Part shown: positions 1 through 4,544 of the stretch, piece after piece | How the letters are laid out: each line of letters begins with the position of its first letter | How positions within the stretch are numbered: the stretch's first letter is position 1 | Source of the DNA: Sediminispirochaeta sp. | GTDB taxonomy: Bacteria > Spirochaetota > Spirochaetia > DSM-16054 > Sediminispirochaetaceae | DNA: 5,839 bases | Assembly (NCBI GenBank): GCA_011046055.1 | Contig: DSBN01000181.1 | Span: 1 to 5,839, forward strand | Direction: 5' to 3' | Made by a program: the position numbers and the translations under genes | The notes under the pieces: generated by a model | Database searches by the model: none | The model's input: only the letters and a program-made list of their open reading frames with translations | What the model was told of the DNA's origin: nothing

Positions 1-116
1 ACCACTGACTGTTCGTAGGCCCACAGCTGGACCCGGTGACCGTTCTCCGCCAAGACCTTGGCTACCGCGGTACCCCATGCACCGGCACCGATAATACCTA
101 CACGTTGCTCTTCCAT
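1..116 (-). CDS. gpsA: NAD(P)H-dependent glycerol-3-phosphate dehydrogenase, N-terminal fragment
   Basis: Seen: reading from the ATG at 116 down to the window edge gives 38 codons. They begin MEEQRVGIIGAGAWGTAVAK and continue through LAENGHRVQLWAYE. The GxGxWGT loop (residues 10-16), the following helix and the second strand ending in W-A-Y form the Rossmann nucleotide-binding start of GpsA. Known: GpsA reduces dihydroxyacetone phosphate to sn-glycerol-3-phosphate in the cytoplasm, supplying the backbone for phospholipid synthesis. The remaining roughly 300 residues, including the catalytic lysine and C-terminal domain, lie outside the window. A GGGGGA run at 120-125 sits only 3 nt from the ATG, so the ribosome site is usable but close. 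The gene is divergent from bpuR. Another Rossmann dehydrogenase is possible in principle, but the G-A-W-G-T signature and N-terminal position make GpsA the clear choice. Confidence 0.9.
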   Translation of the reverse strand, partial: MEEQRVGIIGAGAWGTAVAKVLAENGHRVQLWAYEQSV

Positions 117-138
117 GTTTCCCCCGTTTTCATTGAAT

Positions 139-166
139 ACTCTATCACAGAATCGGCGTATTGCAA
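139..166 (-). promoter_or_regulatory. Putative gpsA promoter
   Basis: On the minus strand TTGCAA (166-161) is followed after 16 nt by TAGAGT (144-139). This predicts a transcript start near 132 and a 16-nt leader before the gpsA ATG. The -10 box matches the consensus at four of six positions. The -35 box is a palindrome and is also used by the bpuR promoter on the other strand. Inferred from consensus matching only. Confidence 0.4.
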
Positions 167-189
167 CTAGACCGACTTTCTTGTAGTAT
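161..189 (+). promoter_or_regulatory. Putative bpuR promoter
   Basis: TTGCAA (161-166), a 17-nt spacer and TAGTAT (184-189) make a good sigma-70-type promoter. The predicted start is near 196, giving a leader of about 30 nt. That leader is an AT-rich run (200-210) followed by the strong Shine-Dalgarno GGAAGGGA (213-220), 6 nt before the bpuR ATG. A second, weaker -10-like TATATA at 203-208 would start transcription inside the Shine-Dalgarno, so I prefer the upstream box. Confidence 0.5.
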
Positions 190-226
190 CCTACCTGCCT
201 AATATATATAAAGGAAGGGAAGCCGT

Positions 227-457
227 ATGGGAATACGCGGAGAGGTTTTTTCTGCAAAAACCACAGTAGGGAAACGGACCTATTTTTTTAATGTCAAAGA
301 GAACCGCACCGGAGATCTTTTTCTCAATATTGTGGAGAGCAAGAAACACGATGTCAGTGGATTCGAGCGACACTCGGTGATTGTCTTCGACGAGGACCTG
401 GAAGAGTTCCTGTCACAGTTCCAAAAGGCGGTCGACTTTATCAAAAAGCGATCCTGA
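227..457 (+). CDS. bpuR: PUR-domain DNA/RNA-binding protein (BpuR-like, DUF3276)
   Basis: Seen: 76 residues, a single PUR repeat. Strands are G-E-V-F-S (5-9), RTYFFNVKENRTGD (17-30) and LFLNIVESKK (31-40). RHSVIVF (48-54) is the fourth strand, and DEDLEEFLSQFQKAVDFIKK (55-74) is the closing amphipathic helix. The TYFFNVKENR...GD block and L.I.ESK are the family hallmarks. Known: PUR repeats bind single-stranded and duplex nucleic acid through the sheet and dimerise. In Borrelia burgdorferi BpuR acts as a transcriptional and translational modulator in the cytoplasm. Inferred: the same type of role here. The protein is minimal, with almost nothing outside the repeat, so it should work as a homodimer. 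The start is well fixed by GGAAGGGA 6 nt upstream. It is monocistronic by position: divergent from gpsA and convergent with rnhB. I am confident of the family; targets cannot be read from sequence. Confidence 0.9.
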   Translation: MGIRGEVFSAKTTVGKRTYFFNVKENRTGDLFLNIVESKKHDVSGFERHSVIVFDEDLEEFLSQFQKAVDFIKKRS

Positions 458-466
458 GCCTTCGGG

Positions 467-510
467 GCAGCACGGCGTTAGAGTACAAGTTTCTCCTGCC
501 GCTTCGCTGC
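467..510 (+). other. Stem-loop just downstream of bpuR
   Basis: GCAGC (467-471) pairs with GCTGC (506-510). After a small internal loop, CGGCG (473-477) pairs with TGCCG (497-501), with one G.U pair. This encloses a 19-nt loop and begins 9 nt after the bpuR stop. No T-run follows, so it is not a standard intrinsic terminator for bpuR; it could protect the 3' end of the mRNA. Found by eye; energy not computed. Confidence 0.3.
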
Positions 511-517
511 AAACCTA

Positions 518-547
518 ACAAAGAAAAATAACCGAATACGGCTATTT
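518..547 (-). terminator. Intrinsic terminator of rnhB
   Basis: In the rnhB direction, AAATAGCCG (547-539) pairs over nine positions with CGGTTATTT (534-526), with one G.U pair, around a TATT loop. The transcript then continues TTCTTTGTT (525-517), a broken U-run. The rnhB TAG stop (544-542) lies inside the left arm of the stem, so translation ends within the hairpin. In the opposite direction the hairpin is not followed by Ts, so it probably serves rnhB only. Confidence 0.65.
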
Positions 548-1144
548 GTATAATGAGATATTGAAACTTCGACGATGGATGGGACTGAGCCCGTGGAGCT
601 TGCAGAGACGGAGGTGTTCCTTGGTGGGGTACCCTTTGTGAGTGTCGAAACTCCAGGAAGGCTCGATCCAAGAGTAGCGTTCCATCCAACGGTCACGGCT
701 TACTTTGGCGATGATCGAAGCTGCGGATATCTCCGCTACTTTGGCGTCTCCCCCCACGATGGCTCGCGCGGGGTAGGAAGAGGAGAGCGGGGGGATGAAC
801 TTTCCGTCCACCAGGATCTCCATATCCAACGGAGTTGTTGACGCTCCAGCCGCTAGTAGCAGCTCATCGACGGCTCTGCTCATCGCCAGCAGGGAGGCGT
901 GGTGAATGTTCATCCGATCGATCTCTTCCGGCCAAGCCCAGCCGACGCCAATGAGCGAGTCGCTCTCCCAAAGTGAGGCCGCGATACGGCTCCTGGCTTT
1001 GGGAGAGAGTCTTTTTGAGTCCCTCAGATTCTTTCTCTCGCAGTCGGAGCCGAGCAGTACCGCCGCCGCACAAACCGGGCCGGCGATCGGCCCGCGTCCC
1101 GCTTCGTCGACACCGCACACCGGTGCCGGGTTACGACTTTCCAT
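542..1144 (-). CDS. rnhB: Ribonuclease HII
   Basis: Seen: 200 residues, a normal RNase HII length. The N-terminal catalytic motif is GVDEAGRGPIAGPV (11-24), giving acidic residues D13 and E14. D-S-K-R-L (42-46) follows. The third acidic residue is D113 in ILVDG. The fourth is D133 in GGDAKVAEISAASIIAKVSRD (131-151). D-T-H-K-G-Y (167-172) is the conserved motif near the C-terminus. Known: type 2 RNase H cuts RNA in RNA-DNA hybrids and nicks 5' of single ribonucleotides in DNA, using a metal-binding D-E-D-D set. All four residues are present, so the enzyme should be active. Start choice: an in-frame TAA lies at 1156-1154, and the ATG at 1144 is the only start before the DEAGRG motif. No convincing Shine-Dalgarno precedes it, and the promoter position suggests a leaderless mRNA. 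The gene is divergent from smc and convergent with bpuR. Confidence 0.96.
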   Translation of the reverse strand: MESRNPAPVCGVDEAGRGPIAGPVCAAAVLLGSDCERKNLRDSKRLSPKARSRIAASLWESDSLIGVGWAWPEEIDRMNIHHASLLAMSRAVDELLLAAGASTTPLDMEILVDGKFIPPLSSSYPARAIVGGDAKVAEISAASIIAKVSRDRWMERYSWIEPSWSFDTHKGYPTKEHLRLCKLHGLSPIHRRSFNISLYK

Positions 1145-1150
1145 GGCACC

Positions 1151-1179
1151 ATTTTAAGGGAAAACGGCATGGCTGTATA
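1151..1179 (-). promoter_or_regulatory. Putative rnhB promoter (would give leaderless mRNA)
   Basis: On the minus strand TATACA (1179-1174), a 17-nt spacer and TAAAAT (1156-1151) match the -35 box at four of six positions and the -10 box at five of six. The six bases GGTGCC then separate the -10 box from the ATG, so the predicted +1 is the A of the rnhB start codon at 1144. An alternative distal promoter, TTGCCG (1245-1240), 18 nt, TATAAC (1221-1216), would give a leader of about 65 nt. Inferred from consensus matching. Confidence 0.45.
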
Positions 1180-1214
1180 TCGAGCGTGTATATATTCCAT
1201 TGAAGATGCTTCTA

Positions 1215-1223
1215 TGTTATAGT
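1215..1223 (+). promoter_or_regulatory. Putative extended -10 promoter of smc
   Basis: TG (1215-1216), one base, then TATAGT (1218-1223) is an extended -10 element with a five of six hexamer match. No good -35 lies 16-18 nt upstream, which fits an extended -10 promoter. The predicted start is near 1230, leaving a leader of about 98 nt before the smc GTG. The same bases read on the other strand give TATAAC, a possible distal -10 for rnhB. Confidence 0.45.
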
Positions 1224-1229
1224 TTCTTG

Positions 1230-1276
1230 TGCCGCGTTACGGCAACGAGACGGTGGGAATTGCAGTTTCTGCAATT
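1230..1276 (+). other. Two inverted repeats in the predicted smc leader
   Basis: The first is TGCCG (1230-1234), loop CGTTA, CGGCA (1240-1244), a perfect 5-bp stem exactly at the predicted transcript start. The second is AATTGCAG (1258-1265), loop TTT, CTGCAATT (1269-1276), a perfect 8-bp stem followed by TTC. Either could be an mRNA structure (5' end protection or a weak attenuator) or a protein-binding palindrome. The remainder of the leader up to 1314 shows nothing else I recognise apart from a repeated TGGTG at 1284-1288 and about 1297-1301. Confidence 0.4.
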
Positions 1277-1327
1277 TTCAAATTGGTGTTTCCTACTGGT
1301 GGCACGGAAAAAATGGGAAGGTTATAG

Positions 1328-4195
1328 GTGTTTTTAAAAAGCGTAGAACTGTTTGGATTTAAATCCTTCGCCGAGAGGACTAAAATCGAGTTTCGAGACG
1401 GCATCAGCGCGCTGCTGGGCCCCAACGGCTGCGGCAAGAGCAACGTAGTCGACGCGGTGAAGTGGGTCCTGGGGGAGCAGTCCACCAAGTCCCTTCGGGC
1501 CGATCGGATGGAAGATATTATCTTCAACGGTACCGAAGGACGCAAAGCTCTGAATGTAGCGGAAGTGACCCTGACTCTGAGCAACGACGAGGGCTTTCTC
1601 TCCATCGATATGCCCGAAATAGCGGTGAAGCGGCGTCTACACCGCTCCGGCGAGAGCGAATATTTCATCAACAACACGCCGGTCAAGCTCAAAGAGATAC
1701 GGGAGCTTTTTTTCGATACAGGAATAGGCAAGTCAGCCTATTCGATTATGGAGCAGGGCAAAATCGACCAGATCCTGTCGAACAGACCGGAGGAGCGGCG
1801 TTTCATCTTCGAAGAGGCCGCCGGAATAACCAAGTATAAGTTCCGTGGCGCCGAGGCGGAGAGAAAGCTGCAGCGCACCGAAGAGAATATGCAGCAGGTG
1901 GAGAACATTCTGCGGGAGGTCAAGCGCTCCTACACGACCCTCAAAAACCAGTCGGAGAAAACCGTCCTCTATCGTGAATACAACGAGTCCGTCTTTCAGC
2001 TTGAGCTGGACCTCCAGTTGCTCAAGCTCAAAGATCTGTTGCACCGGCAGCAGGAGAAGGAGGAGCTTCTCGAGCAGAAGAGCAAGGCCCGAGACGAGAT
2101 GCGAACGAGCATCGACGGCATCAACAAGTTCTTGGAGAAGAACCTCGATCAGGTCAACGACATGGAGTCGAAGCTCATCGACGGACAGAAGAGACTCTAC
2201 GGCTTGGATATTGAGAAAAACAATCTGGACAATCAAATATCCTTCCTCAACGAACGGGGTGAAGAGGTCCAGCGGCAGATCCAGGCCGCGGAACAGCGCG
2301 AATCGGGCATAAAAACTAAGATCCAGGAGCTGAAGGAGCAGGAAGCCGACAAGAAGCGGCAGATCGAAGAGTTCGAGAAAAGGCTCGAGCAGATCGACCA
2401 GAACATCACCTCCTTCGAGCAGAATATAGAAACCGCTCGCGGTCGGATAGGAACCAATAAGGATGAGATTTCTCGGCTCGAAAAACTCAACCGGGAGATC
2501 GAAGAGAAGATCCAGCAGCATCAGCGTGAGCTGCACACCATCACCGACGACATAGTCGCCCAATTGGACAGCAAGCTCCGGGAGAGCGGCTACTCCTCCT
2601 CTCGGCGGCAAGAGCTGGAGACGAAAATCCGTACATTGCTGAACGAAATGCGGATCCAGCTCAGTGGTAGGGCGGAACTCCTGGAAGATGTGCAAGGGAC
2701 CGCTGGAGAAAGCGTTGAAGAGCTGAAGAAAGGAATAAAGAAGGCTCTCGATTCGATTGAAGACCTAAAAGAGAAAGAGTCGGAGCTGGAAGAGCTCTTC
2801 CAGAGTTACCACAACTCTATTCCCGCCTTTATCGATGAGTTTCTCGCCCCCGAGGGTATTATCACCAAGAAGAGAGATATCGAGCAGGCGGTGGAGGAGG
2901 GAAGAGCCGAGCAGGAGACGAACAAGGAGCTGCTGGAGACGAGAAAGAGCGAGAACCAGCAGCTCGAAGAGAAGATCGATGAGTATCGCAAGACCCTGGA
3001 GGAGCTGCGACTGAACCGAGTTCAAGCGCAGACCCAGCGTAAGGCCTTGGAGGAGAGCCTCCAGGCACTGGAGACCCAGACCAGGGAGCAGCAAAGCACC
3101 CTCCAAGAGAACAGCAAGACCATCATCGAAAGCCGGGAAAAAATTCAGGAGCTGGAGCGGAAGAAAACCGAACTCCGAGAACGGAGCAAGGAACTGGGGC
3201 TGCGTGAGGAGAAACTGCGTAAGGAACTAAGTCAGCTGGAGAGCGGCATCTCGAAGCACAACCACGATTTGTCCGCCCAGGAAGCGGCGTTGAAAAAAAG
3301 CATGCAGGCCTTGGGCAAGCTGCAAGATCAGCTGGAGAAAATACAGATGGAAGCGGCTTCCATCAAGACCGAGGTCAAATCCATCTACAGCGCTTTTTCG
3401 GATCGGCACGGACGGGAGCTCAGCGAGTTCGAGTCAAGAATGTTCGACATTCAAACCCCCGCGGAGGAGATAAAGAAGGAGCTGCAGGATCAGCGTCAGA
3501 AGCTCAAAGAGCTGGGGCAGGTGAACTTGATGGCTCCGGAAGAGTTCGCCGAGGTGAAGGAACGTTACGACTTTCTCACCGGGCAGCTGGACGATCTCTA
3601 CCAGGCCCGGGAGGATCTGCAAAAAATAACCCGCGAGATTAGGACCGAATCCACCGAACTCTTCCTCGAGACCTACGATCAGATCAGGAAAAATTTTCAC
3701 TCCCTTTTTCGACGTCTTTTCGGCGGCGGACGGGGAGAGCTGCGTCTCACCGACCCCGAGAACGTTTTGGAGTCGGGGATTGAAATCTTTGCCCAGCCTC
3801 CGGGCAAGAACCTGGAGAACATCGCCCTTCTCTCCGGAGGTGAACGCTCCCTCACCGCGGTGGGACTTCTTTTTGCCACCTATATGGTCAAACCTTCGCC
3901 CTTTTGTATCCTCGATGAAATTGATGCGGCATTGGACGAGGCTAACGTTGGGCGTTTTGTCAATTTGTTGGTGGAGTTTGGAAAAAAGAGCCAGTTCGTG
4001 ATTATCACCCACAACAAAAAGACCGTCGCCGGTGCGAAAACTCTGTTGGGGGTGACCATGGAAGAGTCGGGCGTATCAAAAACAATCACCGTACGTTTTG
4101 CCGACGGGGAGGATTCCGCCGTGGAAGAGGAGGAGCTGGATCAGTTGATAGGGGAGGAGCAAAATGATGGCGTTTCTTTCAGGGAGAGGAATTAG
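1328..4195 (+). CDS. smc: Chromosome segregation ATPase SMC, short form without canonical hinge
   Basis: Seen: 955 residues, against roughly 1,170-1,190 in typical bacterial SMC. N-terminal head: FLKSVELFGFKSFAERT (2-18), Walker A GPNGCGKS (31-38), R-loop S-L-R (R57) and Q-loop M-E-Q-G (Q143). Coiled coil follows at about 170-402. A central non-heptad region lies at about 403-515, and coiled coil returns at about 516-730. C-terminal head: QVNLMAPEEFAEVKERYDFL (731-750), signature LSGGER (835-840), Walker B and catalytic pair ILDE (D863, E864), D-loop ALDE (868-871) and switch H895. Known: SMC dimers with ScpA and ScpB compact and segregate chromosomes. Both half-heads look active. Scp genes are not in the window. 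None of the usual hinge motifs is visible, and there is no CxxC hook. Start: GTG directly after an in-frame TAG (1325-1327), with GGGAAGG (1315-1321) 6 nt upstream. The tail (926-955) is acidic and overlaps the next gene. Confidence 0.96.
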   Translation: MFLKSVELFGFKSFAERTKIEFRDGISALLGPNGCGKSNVVDAVKWVLGEQSTKSLRADRMEDIIFNGTEGRKALNVAEVTLTLSNDEGFLSIDMPEIAVKRRLHRSGESEYFINNTPVKLKEIRELFFDTGIGKSAYSIMEQGKIDQILSNRPEERRFIFEEAAGITKYKFRGAEAERKLQRTEENMQQVENILREVKRSYTTLKNQSEKTVLYREYNESVFQLELDLQLLKLKDLLHRQQEKEELLEQKSKARDEMRTSIDGINKFLEKNLDQVNDMESKLIDGQKRLYGLDIEKNNLDNQISFLNERGEEVQRQIQAAEQRESGIKTKIQELKEQEADKKRQIEEFEKRLEQIDQNITSFEQNIETARGRIGTNKDEISRLEKLNREIEEKIQQHQRELHTITDDIVAQLDSKLRESGYSSSRRQELETKIRTLLNEMRIQLSGRAELLEDVQGTAGESVEELKKGIKKALDSIEDLKEKESELEELFQSYHNSIPAFIDEFLAPEGIITKKRDIEQAVEEGRAEQETNKELLETRKSENQQLEEKIDEYRKTLEELRLNRVQAQTQRKALEESLQALETQTREQQSTLQENSKTIIESREKIQELERKKTELRERSKELGLREEKLRKELSQLESGISKHNHDLSAQEAALKKSMQALGKLQDQLEKIQMEAASIKTEVKSIYSAFSDRHGRELSEFESRMFDIQTPAEEIKKELQDQRQKLKELGQVNLMAPEEFAEVKERYDFLTGQLDDLYQAREDLQKITREIRTESTELFLETYDQIRKNFHSLFRRLFGGGRGELRLTDPENVLESGIEIFAQPPGKNLENIALLSGGERSLTAVGLLFATYMVKPSPFCILDEIDAALDEANVGRFVNLLVEFGKKSQFVIITHNKKTVAGAKTLLGVTMEESGVSKTITVRFADGEDSAVEEEELDQLIGEEQNDGVSFRERN
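2534..2872 (+). other. SMC central region replacing the hinge (residues about 403-515)
   Basis: This is where the heptad pattern of the arms breaks. It carries two clear non-coil spots, ESGYSSSRR (419-427) and NSIPAFIDEFLAPEGII (496-512). Between them is a probable short-helix stretch around LSGRAELLEDVQGTAGES (445-462). The segment is about 110 residues long, with about 230 residues of coil before it and about 220 after, so it is at the fold-back point expected of a hinge. A canonical SMC hinge is about 180 residues with several glycine-rich motifs, and none is seen. The boundaries are estimates by eye. Confidence 0.6.
4151..4159 (+). promoter_or_regulatory. Shine-Dalgarno inside the end of smc for the downstream membrane protein
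   Basis: GGGGAGGAG lies within the smc codons for residues 942-944 (G-E-E). Its AGGAG core is 4 nt from the first ATG (4164) and 7 nt from the second (4167). The spacing favours the second ATG, which would shorten the product by one residue. This couples the downstream gene to smc translation. Confidence 0.7.
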
Positions 4196-4544
4196 AGCCT
4201 ACCTTTTGATTGTCGGAGTTCTCGGTATTCTGGCGGTGCTGGGAACGGTTGTTTTCTTTCTGCTCCAAGATGGACGGCGAGGCGCAGAAACGGAGGCTCC
4301 CGGTCCTATGCCCGAATACGATAGCCTCCTAGATCCATCGGCCAGGGTGACCGTGGACCTGGTCGTCCCCGAAGAGATGGCCCTGCTCAAAAATCCGAGT
4401 TGGCGACACTACCGGGAGCGAATGGATCGCTGGAGCCAACAGCAGATAGCTCCTTTCTGGTCGGAACCGGAAGATTTGATCAGAGAAACGCTGGTGGAGC
4501 GAACCGATGAGGAAGTGGGGAACTTTTTCAAGGACGTTCCATGA
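4164..4544 (+). CDS. Single-pass membrane protein of unknown function
   Basis: I do not recognise a named family. Seen: 126 residues. The basic N-terminus (R8, R11) is followed by a hydrophobic segment AYLLIVGVLGILAVLGTVVF (12-31) running on into F-L-L. This is best read as an uncleaved inner-membrane anchor with the C-terminal 90 residues outside the cytoplasm. The exported part has an acidic/proline linker (41-52). It then has a likely beta strand around R-V-T-V-D-L-V-V (61-68) and a Trp- and Arg-rich helical stretch WRHYRERMDRWSQQQIAPFW (80-99). The end is acidic, finishing F-F-K-D-V-P. There is no lipobox, because no Cys is present. The gene overlaps smc by 32 bp (29 bp if the second ATG is used), and its TGA overlaps the next ATG as ATGA. 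It is therefore co-translated with both neighbours. Inferred: an envelope protein that works with the downstream lipoprotein. A real gene by its strong ribosome site and coupling; function unknown. Confidence 0.8.
   Translation: MMAFLSGRGIRAYLLIVGVLGILAVLGTVVFFLLQDGRRGAETEAPGPMPEYDSLLDPSARVTVDLVVPEEMALLKNPSWRHYRERMDRWSQQQIAPFWSEPEDLIRETLVERTDEEVGNFFKDVP

Noticed and set aside
456..468. GCC-TTCGG-GGC mini-hairpin right after the bpuR stop as a terminator
   Set aside because: Only three base pairs and no following T-run.
1174..1193. Direct repeat TGTATAT (1174-1180 and 1187-1193) as a regulator site
   Set aside because: It lies in an AT-rich promoter stretch where such short repeats arise by chance, and the first copy is explained by the rnhB -35 box.
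1237..1731. Minus-strand open frame of 164 codons over the smc start
   Set aside because: Ser/Leu/Pro-rich shadow opposite the SMC N-terminal head. No Shine-Dalgarno or family features.
1733..2695. Minus-strand open frame of 320 codons inside smc
   Set aside because: Leu/Glu-rich shadow of the coiled-coil codons (GAG and CTC, CTG and CAG mirror each other). It has no ribosome site, and smc in the other strand has full family motifs.
2534..2872. Idea that smc is short because of an internal deletion or frameshift
   Set aside because: The frame is continuous from GTG to TAG, the coil codon pattern resumes smoothly on both sides, and the arm lengths stay balanced.
2534..2872. Possibility of a Rad50/SbcC-type zinc hook
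   Set aside because: There is no CxxC and no cysteine at all outside the two heads. The N-terminal and Walker B sequences are SMC-like, not Rad50-like.
3434..4012. Minus-strand open frame of 192 codons opposite the SMC C-terminal head
   Set aside because: It lies entirely over conserved SMC ATPase sequence and shows no recognisable motif of its own.
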